NCBI GenBank assembly: GCA_964442745.1
Contig: CAYUAI010000008.1
Span: 1-64,000 of the forward strand
Origin: CAYUAI01 sp964442745
GTDB lineage: Bacteria; Pseudomonadota; Gammaproteobacteria; S012-40
DNA length: 64,000 nucleotides
Direction: 5' to 3'
Shown here: one piece after another, positions 18,143 through 28,285 of the stretch
How positions within the stretch are numbered: position 1 is the stretch's first letter
How the letters are laid out: every line of letters begins with the position of its first letter
Made by a program: the position numbers and the translations under genes
Notes under the pieces: generated by a model
Told to the model about the DNA's origin: nothing
The model's database searches: none
The model's input: only the letters and a program-made list of their open reading frames with translations

Positions 18143-18544
18143 TTACCCAATAGAAAGGTAAATAGGAGGTTTCGGAGGTTTGATATCGACTTCAATGTCA
18201 ATACTCATCATTGGGGCAAAAGAAGATAATGGTGAAGACGAAATCATCGGCAATGCGACAATACGTAAACGAACCGTCGCCCCGTGGCAATAGTCACAAT
18301 GCTCGCATTGATCAGCACAAGAAGGACCTTGATGAGCGGCATTACCTGCCTCTAGGTTAGACGAATGGTAACTAAGCACATCCAACGAAGCACTGGAATC
18401 CTCCGTCACTGACCACATGTGCATTTCTTGGCCATTGGTAGCTATTGATTGCAATGGTCCAGCAAACGCCATAGCAATCGGTGCAATGATCAAAATCATT
18501 ACCAACAATAAGCTTATATAACGTCCACGGGGATGACTGCACAT
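18143..18544 (-). CDS. Small exported Cys/His-rich protein next to the copper operon
   Basis: This 133-residue protein starts at the ATG at 18544; an in-frame TTG nine codons upstream is possible. A hydrophobic signal segment (SLLLVMILIIAPIAMAFA) is followed by a soluble region with the cluster CADQCEHCDYCHG, which offers four Cys and two His for metal, and by a conserved-looking Pro-rich end (IKPPKPPIYLSIG). Small proteins of this design (signal peptide, C-x2-C-type Cys/His cluster, Pro-rich tail) are common beside copper-resistance genes in gammaproteobacteria, some of them annotated as DUF2946-like. I infer a periplasmic or membrane-bound copper-binding accessory role. It lies upstream of cusCBA on the same strand with a 350-bp gap. 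The ribosome binding site is weak. Confidence 0.7.
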   Translation of the reverse strand: MCSHPRGRYISLLLVMILIIAPIAMAFAGPLQSIATNGQEMHMWSVTEDSSASLDVLSYHSSNLEAGNAAHQGPSCADQCEHCDYCHGATVRLRIVALPMISSSPLSSFAPMMSIDIEVDIKPPKPPIYLSIG

Positions 18545-18691
18545 GATGAGAAATATATCGACCAATAACAAAAAAGACTAAAGCACACTAGCATAACCAA
18601 ATTGTCAGTAGCAAATCAAGCTAAATTTAGCCATACTTAGCACCATCATACACTGGGATTTTTTGCGATGGACATTCCTTAACAACCACTG

Positions 18692-19258
18692 ATGGCAACC
18701 ACCGTTATTTTGACCCTATCAAGGCGATTAATTCCAAAACAGGGGGATACAACAAACAATGCTCACGACAATGCCATCACCATGGAAAACGTTAACTTAC
18801 GATTAGCGAAAATCGCTGAGGCCAAATCCATCGCCATAATCTCACGCGATCTCGTTGAAAACGAATTACCATGGCGTTGGACACCCTCTCGCATCCAAAA
18901 AAATATTCACAACCCTGACACGGTTGTCTTAGCGGCTGATATCGGCCATCGCCTGGTAGGTTTCGCCATCATGGACTTTGACGACGAAGAAGCCCATTTA
19001 AATCTGCTGGCGGTGAGCGAAAATTACCAGCGCAGCGGCATCGGCACACACCTCGTCAAATGGTTGGAAAAATCAGCCGTGGTCGCCGGCATCTCAATTA
19101 TTTATCTCGAAGTTAGAGCAAGCAACACAGGCGCGCAAACATTTTATCAACAATTGGGTTATCGCAAAATTCAACATCTCTTCGGCTACTACCAAGGCCG
19201 TGAGGCAGCCGTGCGCATGGCTCGTGATTTATGGGATCACCCATCGAACATTAGTTAA
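18692..19258 (+). CDS. GNAT-family N-acetyltransferase (RimI-like)
   Basis: This 188-residue protein contains a complete GNAT fold. Motif A, LLAVSENYQRSGIGTHLV, carries the acetyl-CoA pyrophosphate loop (Q/R-x-x-G-x-G/A). The following strand YLEVRASNTGAQTFYQQLGY is motif B, typical of RimI-type enzymes that acetylate protein N-termini or small amines. The first 30 residues precede the domain. An internal Met at residue 31 (MENVNLRLA) fits the usual family start better, but neither start has a clear Shine-Dalgarno sequence. It stands alone, divergent from the Cys-rich gene. Family firm, substrate unknown. Confidence 0.88.
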   Translation: MATTVILTLSRRLIPKQGDTTNNAHDNAITMENVNLRLAKIAEAKSIAIISRDLVENELPWRWTPSRIQKNIHNPDTVVLAADIGHRLVGFAIMDFDDEEAHLNLLAVSENYQRSGIGTHLVKWLEKSAVVAGISIIYLEVRASNTGAQTFYQQLGYRKIQHLFGYYQGREAAVRMARDLWDHPSNIS

Positions 19259-19566
19259 CCACCCCTTAGCTTATTAATCATTTAGGAATGGTTATACTCA
19301 GCGTAACTTCTACCGGCACAAATGATGTTAGAAGCAATGAACTCTTTTACATCAACATCAACATCAACATCAAAAATAATTTTATTCATCCGCCGCATCA
19401 ATGAAAAAAATACGATGAGGCCGGTATGAGAAAATATACCCATTGCCAAATAGGCATACAATCCAAATTCAATTTTTAAAAAACTATGTTATGCTAACTG
19501 TCAAAACAAATCACCTCTACCATATGATGCTCTAAAAAATGGACATAACAAATTCAAAAGGATAAA
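19259..19566. other. Intergenic region with hexanucleotide repeat
   Basis: This 308-bp AT-rich leader precedes the FG-GAP gene. It contains four exact tandem copies of ACATCA (19349-19372). No ORF is supported. AAAAGGATAAA just before the next ATG is its ribosome binding site. Confidence 0.5.
19349..19372. repeat. Microsatellite (ACATCA)x4
   Basis: Four exact copies of a 6-bp unit lie about 195 bp upstream of the FG-GAP protein gene. Length changes here would not alter a reading frame, but could alter spacing in a regulatory region. Confidence 0.8.
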
Positions 19567-21357
19567 ATGGAAATGATACACTCCCAACGATATCGTACTA
19601 AAGTGACGGCTTGTCTCGTTCTTTTTTTGGCCGGCTTCACGCACACCAGTTTTGCCAACCACCAAACCCCCGATTTTTTTACCGAGTTTAACGATGCCTC
19701 AGAATTAATCGACTTTCAACGCCAAGATGGTGAAGGCATTGGCGGTGTGGCTTGGCTCGATTACGATAATGACAACGATCTCGATTTATTTCTGACCAAT
19801 GATATTGGGGGACCGAATGCGCTGTTTCGCAATGACGGTGACGGTAGTTTTACTGATGTTTCGATGGCCTCAGGCATTGCCACCTCCACCGGACATAGCG
19901 GCGTTGTAGTCGGTGATATTGATAACGATGGCTATCCGGATATTTTTTTATCGGGCGCAGGCAAGTTTACCGGACCAGTGCAAAGTCCCACCCGACTATT
20001 TCATAACAAAGGTGATGGCACCTTTGAAGATATTACCGAAACCGCCGGTGTCCCCGGTGGAGAAACACACTTGTCAGCCGCCTTTGGAGACATCAATAAG
20101 GATGGCTATATTGATTTATTTATTACTAGTCCGGGGCACTTGGGTGCTATCTTTCCACCCGCCGAACAACATACCGACCGGCTTTACCTTAACAATGGTG
20201 ATCTAACATTCACCGATATTACCGAATCCGCTGGCGTCCTAGGTGGACTCGGTTCTTGTGTCGTTTCGTTCACAGATTATAATCAAGATGGTTGGCTGGA
20301 TTTATTGGTTGGCATTTGTAATGATGTCAATTTCTTGCCAGTCCCTTTTCATTTGTATCACAATAATGGCGACAATACATTTACCGATGCGGCTGCCACG
20401 GCAGGATTGGACATCGGTGGTTATTGGATGGCTATCGCCCCTGGCGATGTTAACAACGATGGCCATATTGATTTTTTTGCCACCAACTTCGGCCCCATTG
20501 GTATGGGACAACCGGCCCCCCATGCGCTATTCAAAAACAATGGCGATGGCACCTTCAGCGATATCACCAGTGAACAAATGGCAGTCCAGCCTTTTAGCTG
20601 GGGGGCCAGTATGGTTGACTTTAACAATGATGGTTATCTGGATTTATTTTATGGCGGCAATATGCCGAGCATGGGGGTTATTGACAATTCAGGCTATTTA
20701 TTTTTTAACCAAGGCTCAGAAAACTTTGTACTCAGCAATGAAAACTTGAATATCGATTTAACATCAAAATATGTTTCCGGTATCGCCCAAGCCGATTACG
20801 ACAATGACGGATTCGCAGATATTGCCATCATGACCTCACCCTATCGGCTTCACAACCCAGCCACCAACACCATCACTCCAGTACCTGGCGGTCAGCCCGT
20901 GTTATTACGCAATCGTGGCAACAACAATCGTTCGGTCACCATTAAGTTAGTCGGTAAACAAAGCAATCAGATGGCCATTGGCGCACGAATCGAACTTTAT
21001 GCCGGCACGCAACGGCAAGTCAGAGAAGTCTATGCCGGTAGTAGTTTTGCATCATCAGAATCACCGTGGCCCAGCTTTGGTATCGGAAAACACAAATACG
21101 CCATCGTTAACGTCAAATGGCCTTCTGGTTTATCAGAATGGTTCCCACCGATTAAATCAGATCGGTTAACCACTCTGGTCGAAGGCAGTGGCCTCGCTTA
21201 CCGACACGTACCACGAGGCATTGGCGTATCGATTGATAACATGCCATCAAGATCCTTGGACTATGATAAAATTAGAAGTCGACTTCGTCAGATGGGTGCC
21301 AACCGATGTCGTGGCATGAGTGTAGGAATAGGTCGAGGAGGATGTTTAGTCAACTAA
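19567..21357 (+). CDS. Exported FG-GAP/VCBS beta-propeller protein with ASPIC-UnbV domain
   Basis: This 596-residue protein has a signal peptide (CLVLFLAGFTHTSFA, cleavage near residue 31). It carries at least seven FG-GAP/VCBS blades with Ca-binding loops of the form D-x-(D/N)-x-D-G-x-x-D (DIDNDGYPD, DINKDGYID, DYNQDGWLD, DVNNDGHID, DFNNDGYLD, DYDNDGFAD). An ASPIC/UnbV domain ends the protein (about 465-545, VKLVGKQSNQMAIGARIELYA ... VKWPSGLSEWF). This is the CRTAC-like architecture found in many bacterial secreted proteins, probably used for adhesion or binding of extracellular ligands. The last 40 residues hold the only two Cys of the mature protein's tail (NRCRGMS, GGCLVN). Monocistronic as far as I can see. 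Structure firm, function unknown. Confidence 0.9.
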   Translation: MEMIHSQRYRTKVTACLVLFLAGFTHTSFANHQTPDFFTEFNDASELIDFQRQDGEGIGGVAWLDYDNDNDLDLFLTNDIGGPNALFRNDGDGSFTDVSMASGIATSTGHSGVVVGDIDNDGYPDIFLSGAGKFTGPVQSPTRLFHNKGDGTFEDITETAGVPGGETHLSAAFGDINKDGYIDLFITSPGHLGAIFPPAEQHTDRLYLNNGDLTFTDITESAGVLGGLGSCVVSFTDYNQDGWLDLLVGICNDVNFLPVPFHLYHNNGDNTFTDAAATAGLDIGGYWMAIAPGDVNNDGHIDFFATNFGPIGMGQPAPHALFKNNGDGTFSDITSEQMAVQPFSWGASMVDFNNDGYLDLFYGGNMPSMGVIDNSGYLFFNQGSENFVLSNENLNIDLTSKYVSGIAQADYDNDGFADIAIMTSPYRLHNPATNTITPVPGGQPVLLRNRGNNNRSVTIKLVGKQSNQMAIGARIELYAGTQRQVREVYAGSSFASSESPWPSFGIGKHKYAIVNVKWPSGLSEWFPPIKSDRLTTLVEGSGLAYRHVPRGIGVSIDNMPSRSLDYDKIRSRLRQMGANRCRGMSVGIGRGGCLVN

Positions 21358-21555
21358 ATCCTAACGTTTCAAAAAATCTCTCTTTTCCATGCTCAGAAGA
21401 GGTGGCTACGCAGATCGTGTGAAGACGTCAGCAGTATTACGAAGAAATTTCAGTTGGAAAGGTTTTAATTTAGGTGTATCAAGCATGGGAATAAATACAC
21501 AATTGAGACAGGTTCAACCTCAAAATAACAGAAGTGTAACGAATAGAATTTAACC

Positions 21556-22047
21556 ATGCTCTTGAAATACTATTTACTACTATTTATCCTAATATTTTTT
21601 GGATGTGATAACAAAATGCCATCATCAACTGAGCAATTGAATATAGAAATTCATACAGAAATAGGAATACTAAATAAACTTATTTCACTACCCGCCGAAC
21701 CACTCTCCGTTAAATGGGATTTAGATGAATCAAGTCAGAAAGGAACCGGTAGCTTACGAGCACTGTTGGAATTTAATGAGCAAGATAAGAAGAATATTAT
21801 AGATAAAAGTGAAGCATTCGATAATAAATCTGACGATAGAATAGAAACAAAATTTTTTGATACCTGGTTACCGGCTAAAGCTAAAGAGGGTATCAACATT
21901 GAGAAAGTTACAGAGGCGTATGTGCTTATTGGTGTTTCGGTACGGCAGCCTAATCTGTTTACCCAAACAGAACTTTCTCCTTATGTGAACGGAAGTGTCA
22001 CACCGTTGAATGGTGGTTATGTTCTGGTTACGCTTTACTCTATGTAG
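21556..22047 (+). CDS. Small hypothetical lipoprotein
   Basis: This 163-residue protein begins with a lipoprotein-type signal (LLLFILIFFGC, lipid Cys at about residue 17). The mature part is acidic and hydrophilic and includes VKWDLDESSQKGTGSLRALL and a C-terminal beta-rich end (GGYVLVTLYSM). I recognise no domain. The phrasing resembles small periplasmic proteins that respond to a partner, but I cannot assign a family. It lies 200 bp downstream of the FG-GAP gene, on the same strand, without a clear ribosome binding site. It is probably real because of the well-formed signal sequence and sustained coding character. Confidence 0.65.
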   Translation: MLLKYYLLLFILIFFGCDNKMPSSTEQLNIEIHTEIGILNKLISLPAEPLSVKWDLDESSQKGTGSLRALLEFNEQDKKNIIDKSEAFDNKSDDRIETKFFDTWLPAKAKEGINIEKVTEAYVLIGVSVRQPNLFTQTELSPYVNGSVTPLNGGYVLVTLYSM

Positions 22048-22361
22048 TAAGTCTTAGACAAATTTATTTGTTTTAATTGATTTAATTGATTGGCAACACC
22101 TAAATGGATTATGGATTTACACCCTCAACGTTTGAGATTTAGGTATTGATTGCGAGGTCTGTTTTTTTCTAAAATCAGTTTAAACTTACCGCTGAATCAA
22201 TTACCACGGCTTGCCATAACTGAAATATCGCTCGTAGTTTTACCGGCTTTGCACGCCCAAAAAATCGAACAGTACGCTTTTGGTCACATCCCATAAACTG
22301 GGTTCTTTTATTTCATTTTTTCCTATCATCAGTTCCGGCTTATTTATAATTCAAACTTATA
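22048..22361. other. Intergenic region with relic repeat end
   Basis: This 314-bp gap lies between convergent genes. It carries one end of the MITE-like repeat found at 4.9-5.2 kb (22161-22189). No gene is visible and no clean Rho-independent terminator for either flanking gene is seen. Confidence 0.5.
22161..22189. repeat. Solo copy of the MITE terminal repeat
   Basis: The 15 bases at 22175-22189 (TCAGTTTAAACTTAC) match the right terminal repeat of the 4945-5183 element exactly. The flanking T-run and CTAAAA match the rest of the repeat with a few changes. No partner inverted end was found within 300 bp, so this is a relic or a chance remnant. Confidence 0.5.
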
Positions 22362-23615
22362 TTACGTGTTTTGATTCGGCTGATCCATTTGTTTAAACAA
22401 TCGAAAAGCCATCAATGCCAGCAATAAAACACCCGCCATCAGTACCGACCACAGGACGTATTTTTTCCAGTCTGTTTCAGGGCGAGGTGGCAACAGACGC
22501 GATTGATCTCCAAAATCGATGGCTGCACCGAGTTTTGCTGATTTTATCAGGTTGCCTTTTTGTATCATCGAACTCTCGCTCAATAACTGGCCTAACGACG
22601 CCGTTACCGGCCCAACCCGTGCGCTTCCATAGGTCAAGGTAAAGGGTGGCTCACCACTCGCTACAAATAAAAGTTGTTCTGGAATCCAACCTAAACGTAA
22701 CTTCGGTAATCCCCTAAAACCACCATCACTGTTGAGTATTTTCACTCGCCAGTACCGATGTGAATTAATCGCCTGATGTATGACAGAATTAGACAATCGC
22801 GCATTATCAATATTCAGGTCATACAATAAACCATTGTAACGACGATACCAGGGACCAACTGAACTTGACGCCGACTCAATCAATACATTGACCAAGGTAT
22901 TTTTCGACGGTAAATCGATATTCAGGCGATCAGCGGGCAGCACTGATTTTGTTTCAAAAAAATACGTCAAATTAGCCTGGTCAATATCAACCGGCATAAA
23001 TTCTGACCAGTGCCTTGATTGAGTCTGATTTTTAAATTTCATGTGGCTGATAGTGGATGATGGTTTTAGCAAACGCCACCCATTAAGATCATCACTGCCC
23101 TCAAGTACAACATTGAGAATAAAATTTGCATCAGCTGATTCCCATTCAATCTCGAAATGATCTGGTGCCTCGGTTAATGCGCTGGCATCAATGATATAGG
23201 CGTAAAGGTATTGACCTTTTTTCTCGGCTTTTCCATCGTTCAGGTCAATGATTGCCCCCTGATCATTTGTGGTAATGCGAATATGACTGCTCGCCGCCTC
23301 TACTTTATCTTTTTTATACCATGGAAAGAACGGCAATTTAATTGTCGGCGCGGCCTTTTTAGTCATTCGTTCCGTCTGACGAATGACATGAGGAGCAATA
23401 TCCCCGACACGACTAAAAATACGCAGGTCACCCCGGTCTTCTCGTGTCATTCCCTGGTATATTTTTTCATTCAGATACAATGAATAAACAGCACTATCAC
23501 CATCAACCTTAATGCTATATCCATAGGCAAACTTATCTTTTGATACTTGAGTTTCTTCCCGTGCAAAACCTGTTGTTGCCACAACAAAAGCAAGCCATGT
23601 AATTATTGTCTTCAT
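22362..23615 (-). CDS. DUF3999 family exported membrane-anchored protein
   Basis: This 417-residue protein has a signal peptide (IITWLAFVVATTGFA), a long periplasmic beta-rich region that resembles a pair of carbohydrate-binding-like modules (DLNGWRLLKPSSTISHMKF, GPWYRRYNGLLYDLN), and a C-terminal membrane helix (VLWSVLMAGVLLLALMAF) with a short basic cytoplasmic tail. This is the DUF3999 architecture. Genes of this family sit next to DUF2339 genes, as here: the ATG overlaps the upstream DUF2339 stop by 4 bp, so the pair is translationally coupled. The function of the pair is unknown, with a role in the cell envelope likely. Confidence 0.87.
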   Translation of the reverse strand: MKTIITWLAFVVATTGFAREETQVSKDKFAYGYSIKVDGDSAVYSLYLNEKIYQGMTREDRGDLRIFSRVGDIAPHVIRQTERMTKKAAPTIKLPFFPWYKKDKVEAASSHIRITTNDQGAIIDLNDGKAEKKGQYLYAYIIDASALTEAPDHFEIEWESADANFILNVVLEGSDDLNGWRLLKPSSTISHMKFKNQTQSRHWSEFMPVDIDQANLTYFFETKSVLPADRLNIDLPSKNTLVNVLIESASSSVGPWYRRYNGLLYDLNIDNARLSNSVIHQAINSHRYWRVKILNSDGGFRGLPKLRLGWIPEQLLFVASGEPPFTLTYGSARVGPVTASLGQLLSESSMIQKGNLIKSAKLGAAIDFGDQSRLLPPRPETDWKKYVLWSVLMAGVLLLALMAFRLFKQMDQPNQNT

Positions 23616-26379
23616 GCCTGCTCTCCTTCTTTTTGTGGCGGTAGCGGCGATAAATAATACCCAAACACCACCGCCAGTATACCAACGACGGTTATCGAAA
23701 TGGCCATCGCCAATGCCCCGGCATTTGCAATATCAATCAAAAATAATTTTACCGCAACAACAATAAATAATCCAAGCCCAATAAACCAAAAATGGCGACT
23801 AAGACGTCGAGATGCATAGGTCATAATCGTGAGCGCCAACAAAGTCCATAAAACAGAGATGGCCCCCTGAAAAAGATCGGATGATAACAGACTATCCAGC
23901 GTGTGACGAACATCAAACCAGTGATGTATTGTTCTTGCCAACATCCCATTTAACCAGGAAAAACCTAAGGCGGCCAAAACATAATAAAACTGTTTTGTGG
24001 TGATCATATTTGCAATACGGCTTTCCGTTTCAGCTAACGCAGTGCGCCATACAATTAATAAGTAAAGTAAAAAAAACACGATAAGATCAACCGGGTTCAT
24101 CACGGGTATATAGCTCACTGGCCAAGCATTACCTTCATGCAATACCGAAAAACCGGCAGCGACTAGCGTCAAACCAAACATCACCGGAGTGGCGGCATGA
24201 CTTATATACCATAAATAATGTTCTTTAAATGGCCAGTTTATCTTTCTGCCCACCGTAAGCAAAGCAAACATTATCAAGGCTGGAACCAGAACAGACATAC
24301 CGTCGCGCCAGGCATGACCGCCGCTAACCAGCTTATCGATCGAATAAGCCCCTTCCCATGTGAACAAAATAATCACCAACCAAAAAGTCATGATATGTTG
24401 CCACTGTAATAAGGGTTGAGGGACTTCATCGCGATAACGATATAAATACCAGTATTGCAAGGTTAATGTGACTAACCAAACAATACTGCCAAAATCTTCA
24501 AAGGGATGATTCAGCCCGAAAATCACGCCCACCAACAACATTAAAAACATGACATAAAGATTCGCTAACACCGGAAAGCGCATCATTTTCCATTTAATCC
24601 AGAATTGAGTTGCACAACATAAATACAGACTCAGAGTAATAAAGGCAAACCAGCTATTAACCAGATAAACAGAACGAACACTGGACTCGACTTCGATTAA
24701 GCCCATGACAAACCACCATACCAAACCCCATATAAATAAAATAATAGACACGGGTTTTTCATACGAACGAATTTTGTCGATATTTTTGTATAAATAGTAA
24801 CTCACAAACAGGGCAGAGAGACTGATGGTCACACCACCAAGATAAAAACCATTGATCATAGGAATCGAAGTTTTCGGCTGATGCAAGTGATTCAGGAAAA
24901 AGTAACCTGCACCAAATTGTAATAACACGCCAAATAAACGTGGCAAAATTCTATGTTGACGAATACCCACCCAGACCAGAGCCGCCCCTTCAAGAGCCCA
25001 AGCCGCCGATGACCAACGGCCATCCAATGCAAGTGGAATCGCTAATGAAGCAAACACGACACCTAAAGCCAAAAATGATTCGGTTAACAAACGCATTCCG
25101 GTTGGACCACGCCGCCACAGGACTGAGGCTAAAACAATATAAAAACCCCCCATTGCCAGTGCGCTAAAGGCAACCGACATACCGGTTTGAAAGGTATCAA
25201 ACACGATCGCCGCCTGATAGCCAAAACTAATGATGGGCACGCCAAATACCAGCGTACCGTCGATGTAACCTTTCAGGTTGGGCGGTTGGCGGAATGCGTA
25301 TAGAATGGCAATGCTCGTATACATCAGAAAATAAAGGATTAAAAAAGGTTCCGTGCTATAAAAATCAGCCGACGTGTAGCGGCTTTCACCCCATATGCCA
25401 GCGATGCCAAAGGTAAAAACAAACCCGATCAGATTTAATTCACGCCAGCTTTTATACCAGGCGATCGACAGGATACCAACATTCAACAACGTATAGTAAC
25501 TGAATAAAACAACGGGGTTACCTTCGCCGGTGGACAACAATACTGGGGCTAGAAAACCACCGATGACGCCAAAGAAGGCCAGTGACTTTGCATTCTGTAA
25601 GATAGCCAGGATAGTCGAGAACACAACCAGACCGATCATAACGATGAATGCCATTGTGATCGGTACCATGCTAAAGAATTTGGTCGCACCGAATACGGTG
25701 AGATACATGACACCAATACCACCGCCTTGTAAGACCAACGCATATAAACGTTTGGAGTCACGAAAACGCCAACCAAAAATAACCAGCGCAAGTCCCAGCA
25801 GTCCAGCGCCGGTAAATCGAATGAGCATTGAGACGGTAAAGAGTTCTTCGTCGTAGGCGTATTTTAGCAAAAAGCCAACGCCAATAATTAAAAACAGCAT
25901 GCCGACTTTAACCACCACGTTGCCATCGGTAAAAAATTTATGGAGATAGGCCTTTGCTTTATCAATAACATTTTCTTCGAATCTTGGTGGTGCTGACGGT
26001 GGTAGCGGGCGAACCGATTGTGGTACAGGTCGAGCGGTAGCTTGCTGATGAGTTGGTGCCGGTTGTTTAACCTCCGTGGCGATGTTACCGGTTCAACGTT
26101 AACAGGTTCAGCTGGCTCTGGAACATCAGTTGGAGTTATTGCTGCCACCCAATCGACAGGTGATTCAGCACCTTTTTCCCAACGTTCGTCTTTTAAGGTG
26201 AATACGAGACGTTCTAGTTTTTGTAACTGCTGTCCCAGATCTTTAACTTTTCCTGAAAGCGTAATAATCGCACCTAAACCATACCCTATCAGACCGCCAA
26301 AAATAAATCCCAAAGCACCCGCCATAAAGCCGCCTAAAAGGCCCACTACAATGGCCAACACTGTCCCAATAGTTGTCAT
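23612..26379 (-). pseudogene. DUF2339 polytopic membrane protein gene, interrupted by a frameshift
   Basis: DUF2339 proteins have a short N-terminal membrane segment, a Pro/Ala-rich linker and 20 or more membrane helices. Here the N-terminal part (26379 down, VGLLGGFMAGALGFIFGGLIG, then KLERL coiled-coil) is in one frame. The linker (QPAPTHQQATARPVPQSVRPLPPSAPPRF) and all membrane helices (YLHKFFTDGNVVVKVGMLFL onward, to 23612) are in another. The second frame is closed by TGA at 26093-26095, so the switch must occur between about 26075 and 26092, consistent with the loss of one base. Downstream of the shift the sequence is intact for over 800 codons, which argues for a recent mutation or a sequence error rather than old decay. 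A GTG at 25918 could give a truncated product. Coupled to the DUF3999 gene. Confidence 0.8.
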
Positions 26380-26560
26380 ATCCCATCCCTCTAATTAACC
26401 ATCATTTTTTTCTTTCTTTAAAAAAAATTTTAAATTCAAATATGTTGTTAGCCAACTTTCCCCCCGGCCAATGCAGGTGACGTTTTAAAATAAAATCATA
26501 CAACATGGGATTATAAGAAACAGTCTCTTCAAAAAGAGCCTTCAATTCATTGCTGACTGA

Positions 26561-26779
26561 CTACAGCAGTTGCTATTTTCCACGGCGTTTCAGTCATTTT
26601 ATTTCCAGCTCGCGTTTACTGGCGATGCTGCGTGGATGACTACCTCCCTGATAAACCAGAATCCGGGGCTTGCATCCACAAAAATATTTTGCGCCTTGCA
26701 AATTGTTATGTTGCAACAGACGCCGCTCCATGTCATTGGTAATGCCGGTGTACAAGCTATCATCCGTGCACAGAATCAA
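26561..26779 (-). pseudogene. Decayed GIY-YIG nuclease gene (UPF0213-like)
   Basis: The reading LILCTDDSLYTGITNDMERRLLQHN...GAKYFCGCKPRILVYQ...SKRELEIK is a clear GIY-YIG domain of the small YhbQ/UPF0213 type. The frame is broken: after EIK come TGA (26594-26596), then LKRRGK, then TAG (26573-26575), then QLL. Reading through both stops restores the usual family ending (K-x-L-x-R-x-x-K-x-x-L). The first part of the motif, normally a Y-x-Y strand, is replaced by H-Q-H upstream of LILC, and no ATG is present. Loss of the N-terminal Tyr and two nonsense changes point to a pseudogene. Confidence 0.75.
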
Positions 26780-27178
26780 ATGCTGATGAAAGTGTATATG
26801 GTAATTTTCAGGAACAACTGTCTCGTATACTAAATAAAGAATAGCTGATTATTTTAACGTGGGTTATTGCGGCCTCAAATATAGAATCTGGAATAGATAT
26901 CGGTGTTCGATTTGGGAGAACACCTTTGACTTTGAAGTCGATGATATGATTAACAGTACACTATCACACTTTAAGTGTATATGGCGCTAACTTAACAGGT
27001 TTGGCTGATTGTCCAGCTAACGAACTCTTTGATTCACATGTCAAGGTATCGTCTTTTGATGAAGAAGAGGATGATATCAAGACGTTGGGGAAGATTTCAG
27101 CTATTAAGTACATGCCGGAGAAAACGGTTAAAAGGGTGTGCGGCGGAGCAAAGTCGATTGTTCCAACACCATCGGTTA
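26780..27178. other. Intergenic region between decayed GIY-YIG gene and R-M genes
   Basis: This 399-bp stretch holds no gene I can assign. Its most coding-like part is a plus-strand frame from 26950 to 27192 (LSVYGANLTGLADCPANELF ... GAKSIVPTPSVISLF), which has no ATG start upstream of residue 40 and no ribosome binding site, and which overlaps the end of the restriction-enzyme gene. It may be the remnant of a gene disrupted by arrival of the R-M pair. Confidence 0.35.
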
Positions 27179-28285
27179 TTAGTCTGTTTTAAGTTGGTCT
27201 GTGGCAGCTGTGGTTAGTCCATCGTCAATCCAGCGATCGACAACTGCTTTATAAGCGGTTATGAATTCACTGCGCCCGGAAAGTTTGGGGTCGATTAAAA
27301 ACCCATACCCCGTATTTAATGCCGCACTCATCTCTTGAGCCGTTAGCTCCGCGCAAAAAACACGAATAAAGTCCGTTAAATCGACAATGGCTAAATCAAA
27401 ATTAGCGGCGGCGATAAAATCAAGCAGATGCTTAGGCGTAGACAGTTCTGGGTCACTACGAATACCTGAAGCAATTAACGTATATTTATCTAAGTGTCCA
27501 CGGTTCATTTTCTCTCTAAGATCAGGGATTCTATTTTTCCAATCATCCCGCACAGTCACTTCATAGGCGTGGGTTAATCGACCATCCAGAAACTCTTCAA
27601 TATCACCACAAGTATTATCGAACTTATCAGACGCATGTGGATGATGCGTCATAATTTCCGCCGCTATTTTTTTTCGATGATGGAATAAAATGGCCGCCAC
27701 TAAAAATTGCTGTACATGCCCCTCGGATGGAATCGCAGACAACTCCATAAACAACCCAACGGCTTTAGCATAGGTTAAATAATTCGCGGGCAATGCAGGC
27801 AATGCGGGCGGCACCCGGCGAGTTTGTGCAATAAATAAACATAAATCATCCAGCAATTGCTTCCTTTGCTGCCGGTTTTTATCACGTATCCAAGCAATAA
27901 ACTCACTAAAGCGAGGATCTTTCGACAAATCAAAATTTCGGACATTACCCTTCCATCCCAAGTTTTCACCAAAGGCAGTAATATTCTTATGAAAAGTCAC
28001 ATGCCGCTGGGTCAATGCAGAGGCTAAGCGTTTATCGCCATATTTTCCTCGAACGCCAATGGGAATCGCCGTAAAATTCCATGTTTCATCCACCAATGAA
28101 TAGCCCAGCAAAAAAAACGAGGCTAACCTAACACTACCGCCATGTCCGGCAAAACGCTGCTGTATCTGCTCGCTTTGCTTAACAGGCAATTGATGGGCCG
28201 CTTCATTATTAATGCATCGATCCACTTCCGCCAATAACCTATCGACGGCTTGCTCCACCTGCTGGTTTCGGCTAGCTTTTGCCAT
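27179..28285 (-). CDS. Putative type II restriction endonuclease (partner of the C5-methyltransferase)
   Basis: This 368-residue protein starts at the ATG at 28285, which overlaps the 3' end of the methyltransferase gene by 14 bp. I choose it because the longer frame reads through coding sequence of the methyltransferase. No catalytic family is obvious. The protein is rich in charged helices, with the recognisable stretches TAFGENLGWKGNVRNFDL and HAYEVTVRDDWKNRI. The latter has the E-x-T strand shape seen in some PD-(D/E)xK-like enzymes, but I cannot prove an active site. Its assignment rests on tight, translationally coupled linkage to a DNA methyltransferase and on protein size. The recognition sequence is unknown. 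An alternative is a non-nuclease accessory protein. Confidence 0.6.
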   Translation of the reverse strand: MAKASRNQQVEQAVDRLLAEVDRCINNEAAHQLPVKQSEQIQQRFAGHGGSVRLASFFLLGYSLVDETWNFTAIPIGVRGKYGDKRLASALTQRHVTFHKNITAFGENLGWKGNVRNFDLSKDPRFSEFIAWIRDKNRQQRKQLLDDLCLFIAQTRRVPPALPALPANYLTYAKAVGLFMELSAIPSEGHVQQFLVAAILFHHRKKIAAEIMTHHPHASDKFDNTCGDIEEFLDGRLTHAYEVTVRDDWKNRIPDLREKMNRGHLDKYTLIASGIRSDPELSTPKHLLDFIAAANFDLAIVDLTDFIRVFCAELTAQEMSAALNTGYGFLIDPKLSGRSEFITAYKAVVDRWIDDGLTTAATDQLKTD

